Below are positions 15,116 to 24,630 of a stretch of DNA of 64,000 nt, piece after piece (the first letter of the stretch is position 1; each line of letters begins with the position of its first letter). The position numbers and the translations under genes are program-made. The stretch comes from Marinibacterium anthonyi (GTDB lineage Bacteria; Pseudomonadota; Alphaproteobacteria; Rhodobacterales; Rhodobacteraceae), in contig CP031586.1 in the NCBI GenBank assembly GCA_003217735.2, positions 1 through 64,000 of the forward strand. The letters run 5' to 3'. The notes beneath the pieces were generated by a model that saw nothing but the letters and a program-made list of their open reading frames with translations, was not told the origin of the DNA and did not search any database.

Positions 15116-16063
15116 ATGCCGGACATCGTGATCTGCGAATGCTTCGCCCGGGACGGGCTGCAGCACGAACCTGCGGTTCCGCCCACCGAAACCAAGCTGT
15201 CGCTGCTGGAAGGCTTCGCCGCCGCCGGTTTTCGCCGGATCGAGGCGACCAGCTATTCCCACCCCGCCCGCGTGCCCGGGTTCGCCGATGCCTCCGACCT
15301 GCTGGCGCGGCTGCCGCGCCGGGACGGGGTGGCTTACAAGGCGACCTGCCCGAACCCGCGCGCGGTGACCCGCGCGCTGGAGGATCGCGCGATCGGCCAC
15401 GGAGCCGAGGAGATCTCGATTCTGGTGTCGGCGACGGAGGCGCACACCCGGCGCAACCTGCGCGCCACGCGGGACGAACAATGGGACCGGGTTGCCGAAA
15501 TGGCGGCGCTGGGGCGGGGCAGGTTCCGCATGGTGGGCGTAATTTCGATGGCGTTGGGCTGCCCGTTCGAAGGCCCGGTCGATCCGGGCCGCGTGGTCGA
15601 GGATGCGGCGCGCTTCGCCGACCTGGGGTGCGCATTGCTGACCGTGGGCGACACCATCGGGGCGGGCACGCCGACGAAGGTGCGCGCGCTGTTCCGCCGC
15701 CTTCTGGACGAGGTCCCGGCGATCACGCCGGTCGCCCATTTCCACGACACGCGCGGCAGCGGCATCGCCAATTGCATCGCCGCGCTGGAGGCCGGGGCGA
15801 CCCATTTCGACAGCGCCATGGGCGGTGTCGGGGGGCATCCGGCCAAAATCAGCTACGGCGCCGGCGATACCGGCAACGTGGCGACCGAAGACCTGGTGGC
15901 GCTGTTGGACGCCGAGGGACTGGACCACGGGATCGACATGGACAGGCTGATGCGGGCGTCATCCGCTTGCGAAGAGGCCCTGGGCCGGCGGCTTTTGTCG
16001 CGCGTGGCCCGAACGGGATTGTGGCGCGACGCCGCCGAGACGAGGGAAAAGGAGGATGTTTGA
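15116..16063 (+). CDS. HMG-CoA lyase-like enzyme (HMGL/DRE-TIM family), variant active site
   Basis: A 315-residue TIM-barrel lyase of the HMG-CoA lyase branch. It has CFARDGLQHE (R12, D13), metal-binding HFHDT (H208, H210) and TGNVATEDLV near the C-terminus. The family's catalytic-loop Cys in GGCP is replaced by His: GGVGGHPAK (H241). It may thus catalyse a related 3-hydroxyacyl-CoA cleavage, or have altered or no lyase activity. RBS GGAGG is good. First gene of a nine-gene unit, overlapping the next gene by 8 bp; neighbours are CoA-ester enzymes, so its substrate is presumably a 3-hydroxyacyl-CoA formed by one of the adjacent hydratases. Confidence 0.8.
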   Translation: MPDIVICECFARDGLQHEPAVPPTETKLSLLEGFAAAGFRRIEATSYSHPARVPGFADASDLLARLPRRDGVAYKATCPNPRAVTRALEDRAIGHGAEEISILVSATEAHTRRNLRATRDEQWDRVAEMAALGRGRFRMVGVISMALGCPFEGPVDPGRVVEDAARFADLGCALLTVGDTIGAGTPTKVRALFRRLLDEVPAITPVAHFHDTRGSGIANCIAALEAGATHFDSAMGGVGGHPAKISYGAGDTGNVATEDLVALLDAEGLDHGIDMDRLMRASSACEEALGRRLLSRVARTGLWRDAAETREKEDV

Positions 16064-16802
16064 CGTGTCCGACGACCATCTGGTGCTGACCGAGGATCGC
16101 GGCCCGATCCGCATCGTGACGATGAACCGGCCCGACAAGCTGAACGCGCTGAACACCGCGCTGACGCAGCAGCTGCTGGATGCGCTGGAAGCGGCGGATG
16201 GCGATGACACGATCCGTGCGGTGGTCGTGAACGGTGCCGGGCGCGGGTTCTGCGCCGGTGCCGACCTGCAGGAATTCAAGCACCTGACGCCCGCGCAATC
16301 CGGCGCGGTCGAGGCGCGCGCCGATCTGACCTGCCGGTTGCAGATGGCGATGCAGAAGATGGCCAAGCCCGTTGTCGCCGCCGTGCATGGCGCGGCGGTG
16401 GGGGGCGGCGCGGGCATCGCCATCGGCTGCGACATGGTCGTCGTCTCGGACAGCCTGAAATTCGGCTATCCGGAGGTGAAGCATTCCATCGTCCCCGCGC
16501 TGGTGATGACCGGGTTGGTGCGTGCGCTTGGCCGCAAGCAGGCGTTCGAGATGATCTCGCTGGGCCGCCTGATCGGCGCGCAGGAGGCGCAGGCGCTGGG
16601 GCTGGTGAACCGCGTGGTGGCGGGCGATCCGCTGCCGGCCGCGCTGGAGATCGCCGAGGTCTGGGCCAGGGCCGAACCGCGCGCCATGCGCGCCGCCAAA
16701 AGCCTGATGTACCGGGTCGAGGACCTGCCGATGGAGGCCGCGATGCTGGCCGGGCGCGACGTGAACGCGCTGATGCGGTCGTTCCGGGAGAGCGCGGCAT
16801 GA
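16056..16802 (+). CDS. Enoyl-CoA hydratase/isomerase family protein (first of two)
   Basis: A 248-residue crotonase-fold enzyme, cytosolic. The oxyanion-hole segments are GAGRGFCAGADLQEF (about 63-77) and AVHGAAVGGGAGIAIGCDMVV. The catalytic-Glu region reads GYPEVKHSIVPALVMTG. It overlaps the lyase gene by 8 bp and the CoA-transferase by 4 bp. In this operon it would hydrate an enoyl-CoA to the 3-hydroxyacyl-CoA that the HMGL-like enzyme could cleave. Confidence 0.85.
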   Translation: MFDVSDDHLVLTEDRGPIRIVTMNRPDKLNALNTALTQQLLDALEAADGDDTIRAVVVNGAGRGFCAGADLQEFKHLTPAQSGAVEARADLTCRLQMAMQKMAKPVVAAVHGAAVGGGAGIAIGCDMVVVSDSLKFGYPEVKHSIVPALVMTGLVRALGRKQAFEMISLGRLIGAQEAQALGLVNRVVAGDPLPAALEIAEVWARAEPRAMRAAKSLMYRVEDLPMEAAMLAGRDVNALMRSFRESAA

Positions 16803-17989
16803 GGCCACTGGACGGCATCAAAGTGGTCGATTTCAGCCGCGTTCTGGCGGGGCCGATGGCCACCCAGATCATGGCCGAATACGGCGCCGAGGTGACCAAG
16901 ATCGAACGCCCCGGCGTGGGCGACGAAAGCCGCGTGTTCGAGCCGGTTTTCGAAGGCGGCCAAAGCGCCTATTACGCGGCCTTCAACCGATCCAAACGAT
17001 CGATCGCCGTCGATCTGAAGTCGGACGAGGGGCGGCGGCTGGCCTTTGACCTGGCCGCGCAGGCCGACGTGCTGGTGGAAAATTTCCTGCCCGGGGCCAT
17101 GGCCCGCATGGGGCTGGGCTTTGATGCGCTGAAAGAGGCCAATCCGGGGCTGGTCTATGTCTCGAACACCGGGTTCGGGCAAACCGGTCCTTATGCGAAA
17201 CGCAAGGGTTACGACACGATCTTCCAGGCGCTGTCGGGGGTCATCGACCTGACCGGTCATCCCGACGGGCCGCCCGCCAAGGTGGGGGTGCCCTTTGCCG
17301 ATCTGACCTCTGGCCTGTGGATCCTGATCGCGGCGCTGACCGGGCTGCTGGGCCGGGTGAACTCGGGGCAGGGGTGCCACGTCGACATGGCGATGATGGA
17401 CGCGCAGGTCAGCCTGCTGAGCCTGCCCGCCGCGCGCCACTTTGCCCTGGGCGAAACGCCGACACGCACCGGGACTGAACACCTGGGTCGCGTGCCGTCG
17501 TCGGCCTTTGCCTGTCAGGGCGGTGAATGGCTGTTCATCTCGGCCTCGGATCAGCATTGGCCGATCCTGTGCCAGACGCTGGGGCTGGAGGCGATGGCGA
17601 AGGATTCCGGTCTGGCCAAGAACATCGACCGGGTCACGCGGCGGGCCGAGGTGACCCATGCGCTGGCCGATGCCATCGCCACCCGCGACCGGGCCGAGCT
17701 GGCCCCCGCCCTGCGCGCCGCCGGTGTCCCGGCGGGCGAGGTCAACACGGTGCCCGAGATCCTGAACGATCCGCACACCCGGGCCCGCGGCTTGGTCGCC
17801 ACCTATGACGACCCCGACCGCGGCGCGACCCCGGGCCTGCGCACGCCGCTGCGCTATTCCGGCTACGACGCTCACCGGTTCGAAGCGCCGCCCAAGCTGG
17901 GCGCCGACACCGACCGCATCCTGCGCGAGGACCTGGGCCTGGACGAGGCCACCATCGCCGCCCTTTACGAGAAGAGGATCGTGCAATGA
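16799..17989 (+). CDS. CaiB/BaiF-type (class III) CoA-transferase
   Basis: A 396-residue family III CoA-transferase. N-terminal signature GIKVVDFSRVLAGPMATQIMAEYGAEVTKIE-type Rossmann start (residues 5-37), SVDLKSDEGR-like segment near 60, FGQTGPYAKRKGYD (about 126-139) and the region VDMAMMDAQVSL (about 195) that carries the catalytic Asp. It moves CoA from a donor thioester to a carboxylic acid. With the acyl-CoA synthetase three genes later there are two routes to activate acids in the same operon, suggesting either two different acids or a CoA-recycling step. Confidence 0.9.
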   Translation: MRPLDGIKVVDFSRVLAGPMATQIMAEYGAEVTKIERPGVGDESRVFEPVFEGGQSAYYAAFNRSKRSIAVDLKSDEGRRLAFDLAAQADVLVENFLPGAMARMGLGFDALKEANPGLVYVSNTGFGQTGPYAKRKGYDTIFQALSGVIDLTGHPDGPPAKVGVPFADLTSGLWILIAALTGLLGRVNSGQGCHVDMAMMDAQVSLLSLPAARHFALGETPTRTGTEHLGRVPSSAFACQGGEWLFISASDQHWPILCQTLGLEAMAKDSGLAKNIDRVTRRAEVTHALADAIATRDRAELAPALRAAGVPAGEVNTVPEILNDPHTRARGLVATYDDPDRGATPGLRTPLRYSGYDAHRFEAPPKLGADTDRILREDLGLDEATIAALYEKRIVQ

Positions 17990-18765
17990 CGCAGAACGGA
18001 CTGGTCCGGCTGGAGGATCACGGCGCCCGGGTGGACGTGGTGCTGAACCGCCCCGACGCGCGCAATGCGCTGAACCTGCCGATGTGCGAGGACCTGATCG
18101 ACGCCTTCGCCCAGATCGCTTCCATGCCCGACGCCGGGATCGTGGTTCTGCGTGCCGAAGGTCCGGTGTTCTGCGCCGGGGCCGATCTGAAGGAGCGCAA
18201 GGGCCGGGACGAGACCTGGGTCAAGGCGCGTCGCCGGCTGGCGTTTCAGGCCTACGAGACGATCGGCAATTGCGCCCTGCCGGTGATCGCGCAGGTGCAG
18301 GGCGCTCTGGTGGGTTCGGGGGGCGAGATTGCCATGAGCTGCGATTTCATCGTCGCGTCCGACGCCGCCACCTTCCGCTTTCCCGAACCGCAATGGGGCA
18401 CCGTGGGCGCGACCCAGCGCCTGCAGCGCGTCATCGGCGTGCCCCGCGCGAAAGAGCTGTTGTACACCGGCCGCGTCATGGGCGCGCAGGAGGCGCATCG
18501 CGTCGGGCTGGTGACCACCCTGACCCCGGCGGACAGCCTGACCGCGACGGTGAACGAGATGGCCGAACGGATCCTGCACGCGCCGGCGCTGGCGCTGCGG
18601 CTGACCAAGCATTGCATCGACCAGGGCGCGCGGACCGATCTGAATTCGGGCATCCGGATCGAACTGGCGGCCATCGACCGGCTGCTGTCGGAAAGCGACT
18701 GGAAAGGCAGCGTCGACCGGTTCGGCCAGCAGATCGGATCGGCGGTGACGGAGAAGAAGGCATGA
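17986..18765 (+). CDS. Enoyl-CoA hydratase/isomerase family protein (second of two)
   Basis: A 259-residue crotonase-fold enzyme. Oxyanion-hole motifs RAEGPVFCAGADLKER and VQGALVGSGGEIAMSCDF are clear. At the catalytic position the loop reads FPEPQWGTVGATQRL, where the Glu of FPE may serve as base. It overlaps both neighbours by 4 bp. It differs from the first paralogue (16056), so the pathway probably contains two separate hydration or isomerisation steps. Confidence 0.85.
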   Translation: MTQNGLVRLEDHGARVDVVLNRPDARNALNLPMCEDLIDAFAQIASMPDAGIVVLRAEGPVFCAGADLKERKGRDETWVKARRRLAFQAYETIGNCALPVIAQVQGALVGSGGEIAMSCDFIVASDAATFRFPEPQWGTVGATQRLQRVIGVPRAKELLYTGRVMGAQEAHRVGLVTTLTPADSLTATVNEMAERILHAPALALRLTKHCIDQGARTDLNSGIRIELAAIDRLLSESDWKGSVDRFGQQIGSAVTEKKA

Positions 18766-20387
18766 GCTTTGACATTGACACATTGTGCCCCGTCACCGTG
18801 CAGGCCGCCCTGGCCCGCGCCGCTGCATTGGCGCCGGATGTCGAGGCGCTGGTGGCGCCCGACGGGCGGGTGACCTTTGCCGAGCTGGCCGACCGGGTCG
18901 CTCTGACGCGCGCGGCGCTGCATCGGGCGGGCATCCGGCGGGGCGATCACGTGGGCCTGTGCCTGGGCAACGGCGTGGCGTTCGAAACGCTGTTCCTGGC
19001 GCTTGGCACGCTGGGCGCGGTGTCGGTGCCGGTCAACACCCGGCTGAAGGCGGATGAAATCGCCTATGCCCTGCGCCAGTCGCGGGTGCGGGTTCTGCTG
19101 ACCGCCGACCGCCTGCTGACCGTCGATTTCATCGCCACCCTGCGGCAGATCCTGCCGGCCATCGACACGCCCGGCGCACTGCCCGACGCGGCGCTGCCGG
19201 ATCTGGAACGGATCGTGGTGCTGGGCGACAATATCCCCGCCGCTGCCCAGGGCTGGGACGCGATGGTGGCGGGTGCGCCCGCCGATCCCGGCCCGCAGGC
19301 CGGGCCGGATGACACGCTGTTGATCCAGTACACATCGGGCACCACGGCCTATCCCAAGGGCGTGATGCTGAGCCATCGGTCGATGCTGGGCAACGGGTTC
19401 GTGTCGGGCCAGCGGATCGGGCTGCGCACCGGCGACAGGTTCCACTCCTCGCGCCCCTTCTTCCACGTGGCCGGAACCACGCTGTCGATCCTGGCCTGCC
19501 TGCAGAACCTGGCGACGCTGGTGACCATGACCCGGTTCGAACCGGGCGAGGCGCTGGCGATGCTGGAGGCCGAGAGGTGCACGCATTTCTCGGGCAACGA
19601 CACCATGGCGCTGATGCTGCTGAACCATCCCGACCGGCCCAAACGCCAGCTGTCGCTGCGCGGTGGCTGGGTGGCCGGGTCGCAATCGGTGCTGCGCCGG
19701 GTCGCGACCGAGATGGGCGCGCGCGAGGTGGTTTCAGGCTATGGCCTGTCCGAAGCCTCGCCCAATATCGCGCAATCCTGCTGGTGGGAAAACGAGGAGA
19801 TCCGCACCGGCGGGCGCATGCGCCTGCAGCCGGGGCTTGAGCTGCGCGTGGTCGATGCCGCCACGGGGGCCGATTGCGCGCCGGGTCAGGCGGGCGAGAT
19901 CCGGGTGCGCGGCTGGTCGGTGATGAAGGGCTATTTCGACATGCCCGAGAAGACCGCCGAGACGCTGGACGGCGACGGTTGGCTTGCCACCGGCGACCTG
20001 GGTCGGCTGGGTGCGGACGGGCGGTTGGAATTCGTCGGGCGGCTGAAGAACATCGTGCGGGTGGGGGGCGAGAATGTCTCGCCCGAGGAGGTCGAGGACC
20101 GGCTGCACCGCCATCCCGCGATCAAGCAGGCGCAGGTGGTGGGCGTGCCCGACGACCGGCTGGTCGAGGTCTGCGCCGCCTTCGTCATCCTGAACGAGGG
20201 CGCGGTGCTGGAACCCGCCGCGCTGATCGACTGGGCGCGGGGCATGATGGCGGGGTTCAAGGTGCCGCGCCATGTCTGGATCGTCGGCGGGTTCGAAAAG
20301 ATCGGCATGACGGCGTCGTCCAAGATCCAGAAATCGCGACTGGCCGAACACGCCTGCCGCCTGCTGAACCAGGAGACCGCGGCATGA
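18762..20387 (+). CDS. AMP-forming acyl-CoA synthetase (class I adenylate-forming)
   Basis: A 541-residue ligase making acyl-CoA from a carboxylate, ATP and CoA. Motifs in order: P-loop IQYTSGTTAYPKGVML (about 187-202), YGLSEASP (about 326), TGDLGRL with hinge GRLKNIVRVGGENVSPEEVE (about 425-445) and the catalytic Lys region SSKIQKSRL near 517. ATG 18762 overlaps the preceding stop by 4 bp; the open frame extends upstream to 17805 but only as a shadow. It would activate the acid imported by the TAXI-TRAP system encoded downstream. Confidence 0.9.
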   Translation: MSFDIDTLCPVTVQAALARAAALAPDVEALVAPDGRVTFAELADRVALTRAALHRAGIRRGDHVGLCLGNGVAFETLFLALGTLGAVSVPVNTRLKADEIAYALRQSRVRVLLTADRLLTVDFIATLRQILPAIDTPGALPDAALPDLERIVVLGDNIPAAAQGWDAMVAGAPADPGPQAGPDDTLLIQYTSGTTAYPKGVMLSHRSMLGNGFVSGQRIGLRTGDRFHSSRPFFHVAGTTLSILACLQNLATLVTMTRFEPGEALAMLEAERCTHFSGNDTMALMLLNHPDRPKRQLSLRGGWVAGSQSVLRRVATEMGAREVVSGYGLSEASPNIAQSCWWENEEIRTGGRMRLQPGLELRVVDAATGADCAPGQAGEIRVRGWSVMKGYFDMPEKTAETLDGDGWLATGDLGRLGADGRLEFVGRLKNIVRVGGENVSPEEVEDRLHRHPAIKQAQVVGVPDDRLVEVCAAFVILNEGAVLEPAALIDWARGMMAGFKVPRHVWIVGGFEKIGMTASSKIQKSRLAEHACRLLNQETAA

Positions 20388-21367
20388 TGCGGATCGAAAC
20401 CGATGTGACGCGCCTGCTGGGTATCGACCTGCCGATCCTGCAGGCGGGCATGTCCTGGGCGTCGTCCAACGCCGCGCTGCCGCTGGCGGTGTCGCGGGCC
20501 GGCGGGCTGGGCGTGATCGCGGCGGGGCCGATGTATCCGGATGCGCTGGAGGAAGCCATCGACACGGTCCGCGCGGGCACCGACCGGCCCTTTGGCGTGA
20601 ACATGCCGTTGTACCGCAAGGGCGCGGACGAGGTCCTGGACCTGCTGGAGGCCAAGCGCATCCCCGTGCTGATCGCCTCGCAGGGCGGGCCGCAGAAGTA
20701 CCTTGACCGGTTCAAGGCGGCGGGCACCACCTGCCTGCACGTGGTCGCGTCCGAACTGCACGCGGTGAAGGCCGCCGACAAGGGGGTCGACGGGCTGATC
20801 GTGGTGGGCGGCGAGGCGGGGGGGCATCCGCCGGCCGACCTGGTGTCGACGCTGGTGCTGGTGCGCGCGGTGGCCGAGGCGACGCAGGGGCGCGTGCCGC
20901 TGGTGGCCTCGGGCGGCTTTGCCGACGGGCGCGGGTTGGCGGCGGCGCTGGCGCTGGGGGCCGGGGCGGCCAACTTCGGCACCCGGTTCATCGCCACGCC
21001 CGAGGCAGGCGTGGCAGGGGCCTACAAGCAGGCCGTGGTCGGCGCCGGTGTCGCCGACACCCGCGCCATCGGTCGGGGCCTGGGCATGATCCGGGCCATC
21101 GCCAATTCCTTCACCGACCAGATGGAGGCGCTGGAACTTGAAGGCGCTGCCGAGGACACGCGGCGCGCAGTCTTCATGGCTTCGTCGCTGAAGATGGCGG
21201 CCCTGGACGGCGACACGGCGCGCGGCAAGGTCGAGGCCGGCCAGAGCACCGGGCTGGTCCACGCGGTTCTGCCCGCCGCCGAGGTCGTGGCCGAGATCGC
21301 CCGGGATTACGCCGCCTGCCGGACCGCGCTGCCGCAGGCCGAACCCATATCGGTGGCCGCCCAATAG
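20384..21367 (+). CDS. Nitronate monooxygenase family flavoprotein (2-nitropropane dioxygenase-like)
   Basis: A 327-residue FMN-binding TIM-barrel protein. LPILQAGMSWASS at the N-terminus, GGLGVIAAGPMYPD, the catalytic-type His in VGGEAGGHPPAD (about 143-154) and phosphate-binding VASGGFADGRG plus ANFGTRF are all typical. ATGA overlap with the synthetase shows co-translation. True nitronate oxidation needs a nitroalkane substrate. In CoA-ester operons this fold often has other roles (for example enoyl reduction, as in FabK relatives), so the specific reaction is open. Confidence 0.85.
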   Translation: MMRIETDVTRLLGIDLPILQAGMSWASSNAALPLAVSRAGGLGVIAAGPMYPDALEEAIDTVRAGTDRPFGVNMPLYRKGADEVLDLLEAKRIPVLIASQGGPQKYLDRFKAAGTTCLHVVASELHAVKAADKGVDGLIVVGGEAGGHPPADLVSTLVLVRAVAEATQGRVPLVASGGFADGRGLAAALALGAGAANFGTRFIATPEAGVAGAYKQAVVGAGVADTRAIGRGLGMIRAIANSFTDQMEALELEGAAEDTRRAVFMASSLKMAALDGDTARGKVEAGQSTGLVHAVLPAAEVVAEIARDYAACRTALPQAEPISVAAQ

Positions 21368-21492
21368 GCCACCCGGATCGACCGGATTGGTGGAAAAGCC
21401 GCCGGTCCGACAGGAATGCTCCTTGTGGCCCAAGGCCCGGGGAACAGGGAAACGGGGCACGGGAGTGGCCCCAGGAGAGGAGGAAATTCGAA

Positions 21493-22632
21493 ATGATCAG
21501 CGATCTGACACGGCGCGCTTTCATGAAACGCAGCGCCATGGTGGCCGGTGCGGGGCTGGTGATGCCCGGCGCCCTGCAAGCCGGGGTCCCGTCGAAATTG
21601 CAATGGACGGCGGCGGATGTCGGGTCGTCCGGCTATATCGAGGCCACGGCGATCGCCAACGCCTTGATCGAACAGCATGGATCGCGCGTCCGCGTGGTGC
21701 CGTCGGGCACGTCCGTCGGGCGGATGATGCAGCTGAAACAGGGCCGCGTGTCGCTGGGGTTCCTGGCCAACGAGGCCTATTTCGCCTCCGAGGCGCTGTA
21801 CGATTTCTCGACCCGTGAATGGGGGCCGCAGGACCTGCGCGCGCTGATGGGACGCGAGGCGCTGTTCGGCATCGTGACCACGGCCAAGTCCGGCATCACG
21901 TCCATCGCCGATCTGAAGGGCCGCCGGGTGGCGCTGATCCAGGCGCACCCGTCGACCAACTTCAAGGTGCAGGGCGTGCTGGCCTTTGCCGGTCTCGGCT
22001 GGGACGATGTCGAGGCGATCGAGGTGCCGGGCTATTCCGCCGGTCTGCAGGCCGTTCTGGACGGGGCCGTCGATGCCGCGGGCGCCGTGGTCGGCGCATC
22101 CGTCCTGCGCGAGATCGAGGCCAGCCCCGATGGCATCGGCTGGCTGCCCGTGCCCGCCGACGACGCCGAAGGCTGGGCCCGGATCAACGCCAGCGCGCCG
22201 CTTTTCGCGCCGTCGCTGATGACCAGCGGGCCGGGCGCGTCCGAAGAGAACCCCGTGCCGCTGGTGGGCTATCGCTATCCGATCCTGTCGGTCTATGCCG
22301 AGGCGTCCGTCGACGATGTCTATGACATGACCAAGGCCATCGTGGAAGGCTACGACCTGTACAAGGACGCCGCCCCGGTGATGCCGGCCTATGACGTGAA
22401 CAAGGCGGGCCATCCGCCCTACGACACGCCCACCCACGACGGGGCAAAGAAGTACTTCGAGGACATCGGCATCTGGACCGAAGCGGACGAGACCTGGAAC
22501 ACCAACCGCCTGGCGCGGCTGGCCCGGGTGCAGGAAGGCTGGGCCGCGGCGACCGAGGCGGCCGACGACCAGGGCGTCGCCGACAAGGATTGGCCCGCCT
22601 TCTGGGACCAGTACCGCGCCGACCATCTCTGA
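21493..22632 (+). CDS. TAXI-family TRAP transporter solute-binding protein
   Basis: A 379-residue periplasmic receptor for a TAXI-type TRAP transporter. It begins with a twin-arginine leader (TRRAFMKRSAMVAGAGLVM) cleaved near ALQA. The mature region shows the TAXI pattern: DVGSSGYIEATAIANALIEQ, VVPSGTSVGRMMQLKQGRV and, near residue 140, DLKGRRVALIQAHPSTNFK. A GGAGAGGAGG leader supports the start. It follows the flavoprotein gene after 125 bp and precedes the fused permease. Probably binds the organic acid degraded by the operon. Confidence 0.85.
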   Translation: MISDLTRRAFMKRSAMVAGAGLVMPGALQAGVPSKLQWTAADVGSSGYIEATAIANALIEQHGSRVRVVPSGTSVGRMMQLKQGRVSLGFLANEAYFASEALYDFSTREWGPQDLRALMGREALFGIVTTAKSGITSIADLKGRRVALIQAHPSTNFKVQGVLAFAGLGWDDVEAIEVPGYSAGLQAVLDGAVDAAGAVVGASVLREIEASPDGIGWLPVPADDAEGWARINASAPLFAPSLMTSGPGASEENPVPLVGYRYPILSVYAEASVDDVYDMTKAIVEGYDLYKDAAPVMPAYDVNKAGHPPYDTPTHDGAKKYFEDIGIWTEADETWNTNRLARLARVQEGWAAATEAADDQGVADKDWPAFWDQYRADHL

Positions 22633-22641
22633 GCCCTTCAT

Positions 22642-22667
22642 GGCGGGACCGGTGCGCCGGTCCTGCC
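22642..22667 (+). terminator. Stem-loop between TAXI receptor and permease genes
   Basis: The core is GGACCGG-TGCG-CCGGTCC (22646-22663), extended by GGC/GCC at the base. It lies 10 bases past the receptor stop codon and has no T-run. Confidence 0.6.
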
Positions 22668-22692
22668 CGTACTCCCCGATTTCAGGTAAGCC

Positions 22693-24630
22693 ATGTCCGA
22701 TGCCGCAATGACCGATACAGATTTCCCGGGCGAGGATCTGCGCCCCGAAACGTCCCGCCTGCATCAGACCCGGTTCGTCGTCTTTCCGCTGACGGCGGTG
22801 GCGCTGCTGCTGGTGGCCAACCAGGTGTTCCTGCTGCGCATCGGGGGGTTCCAGATGCCCAGCACGGGGCTGTATTACGCCCTGATCGGGTTCTTCTTCG
22901 CGATCCTCTTCCTGACCTTCCCGATGCGCAGGGCCGACGACCGGCGCGTGCCGGTCTATGACTGGGCCTTCGCCGCGGTCTCGCTGGGGGCGGGGGTCTA
23001 TTTCGCGTCGATCTCGGGGGATATCATCAACCGGGGCTGGGATTACAAGGCGCCCGACATGCCCACGCTGCTGGCGCTGGCGCTGTTCCTGCTGGTGCTC
23101 GAAGGGCTCAGGCGGACGGGGGGCATGGTGCTGTTCACCATCTGCCTGGCCTTCGCGGTCTTCCCGACCTTCGCCGATCACCTGCCCGGCCTTCTGTGGG
23201 GCAGCCAGTACACCCCGCGCGAGACGCTGTCGGCCTACGTGATGGGCTCGGGCGCGATCGTCGGCGTGCCGGTGCAGGTGGTCAGCGAGCTGGTCATCGG
23301 CTACCTGCTGTTCGGCGCCGCGCTGACGGTGACCGGGGGTGGCAGGTTCTTCATGGATTTCGCCAGCGCGCTCATGGGCCGTGCCCGGGGCGGGCCGGCC
23401 AAGGTCTCGATCATCTCGTCGGGGCTGTTCGGATCGCTGTCCGGTTCGGTCGTGTCCAACGTGATCTCGACCGGGGCGTTCACCATTCCCACCATGAAAC
23501 GCTGCGGCTACCCGGCCTCCTACGCCGGCGCGGTCGAAGCCTGCGCCTCGACCGGGGGGTCGATCATGCCGCCGGTGATGGGGGCGGCGGGTTTCATCAT
23601 GGCGTCGTTCCTGAACGTACCTTATTCCACCGTTGTTTCGGCCGCGATCCTGCCGGCGGTGCTGTTTTATGCCGCGCTGCTGTTGCAGGTCGACGCCTAT
23701 GCCGCCCGCAACGGGCTGGAAGGCATGGACGAATCCGAATTGCCCCGTCTTGGCCCGACCCTGCGCGAGGGCTGGCCGCACATGGTGGGCGTGCTGACGC
23801 TGGTGGCGCTGATCCTGTTCTTCCACATGGAACGGTCCGCGCCGTTCTTCTCGGCCGGGTTCATGCTGGCCATCTCGATCCTGCGCGCCCCGCGCGACAC
23901 GTGGACCATGATCCGCGACACGCTGGTCGAAACCGGGCGCAGCGGCGCCTACCTTTTCGGCATCCTCGCCGGCATCGGTCTGATCGTCGGCTCACTTTCG
24001 ATCACCGGTGTCGGCAGCTCGGTTTCGCGCGAACTGGTGCATGCGGCGGGCGACAACCTGTACCTGCTGCTGGTCTTCGGCGCGCTGACCAGCTTCGTTC
24101 TGGGCATGGGGATGACGGCCAGCGCCTGCTACATCTTCCTGGCGATCATCCTTGGCCCCGCGCTGACATCGCAGGGGCTGGACGTGGTGGCGAGCCACCT
24201 GTTCATCCTTTACTGGGGCATGCTGTCCTACATCACCCCGCCCGTGGCGCTGGCCGCCGTGGTGGCGGCGGGGATATCGGGCAGCGGCGGGCTGCAGACC
24301 GGCATCCGCGCCATGCGGCTGGGATCGGTGCTGTTCATCCTGCCCTTCGCCTTCGTGCTGAACCCGGCCCTGATCCTGCGGGGCGATGCCCTGCACGTGA
24401 TCCAGGCCATCGGCACCGCCGGTCTGGCGATCTGGTACATCTCGGCGGCCTTCGAGGGGTGGCTGTATTTCGCCGGACGCCTGTCCATGGCGCTGCGCGT
24501 GGCGGCGATGATCGCGGGGCTGGCGCTGTTGATCCCCGAGGGCAACAGCGACGTCATCGGCCTGGCGCTGGCCGTCGCCGTGATGGCCGTGGCACAGTGG
24601 CAGAAACGCCGGAGCACGGCTGCCGCATGA
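22693..24630 (+). CDS. TRAP transporter fused permease (4TM/12TM, DctQ-DctM fusion)
   Basis: A 645-residue inner-membrane protein with about 16 hydrophobic segments: a short N-terminal DctQ-like part (to about residue 190) and a long DctM-like part. The DctM part has SGSVVSNVISTGAFTIPTMK and EACASTGGSIMPPVMGAA (about 250-305), and the second half of the inverted repeat has LGMGMTASACYIFLAIILGP and YITPPVALAAVVAA. The motifs fit Na+-driven carboxylate uptake. It is partnered with the TAXI receptor and overlaps the downstream enolase-superfamily gene by 4 bp. Confidence 0.9.
   Translation: MSDAAMTDTDFPGEDLRPETSRLHQTRFVVFPLTAVALLLVANQVFLLRIGGFQMPSTGLYYALIGFFFAILFLTFPMRRADDRRVPVYDWAFAAVSLGAGVYFASISGDIINRGWDYKAPDMPTLLALALFLLVLEGLRRTGGMVLFTICLAFAVFPTFADHLPGLLWGSQYTPRETLSAYVMGSGAIVGVPVQVVSELVIGYLLFGAALTVTGGGRFFMDFASALMGRARGGPAKVSIISSGLFGSLSGSVVSNVISTGAFTIPTMKRCGYPASYAGAVEACASTGGSIMPPVMGAAGFIMASFLNVPYSTVVSAAILPAVLFYAALLLQVDAYAARNGLEGMDESELPRLGPTLREGWPHMVGVLTLVALILFFHMERSAPFFSAGFMLAISILRAPRDTWTMIRDTLVETGRSGAYLFGILAGIGLIVGSLSITGVGSSVSRELVHAAGDNLYLLLVFGALTSFVLGMGMTASACYIFLAIILGPALTSQGLDVVASHLFILYWGMLSYITPPVALAAVVAAGISGSGGLQTGIRAMRLGSVLFILPFAFVLNPALILRGDALHVIQAIGTAGLAIWYISAAFEGWLYFAGRLSMALRVAAMIAGLALLIPEGNSDVIGLALAVAVMAVAQWQKRRSTAAA

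Noticed and set aside
21307-23826. Minus-strand open frame of 839 codons across the TAXI-TRAP genes
   Set aside because: A GC-rich shadow: the product is dominated by His, Arg, Gly and Gln, and the plus strand encodes recognisable receptor and permease.
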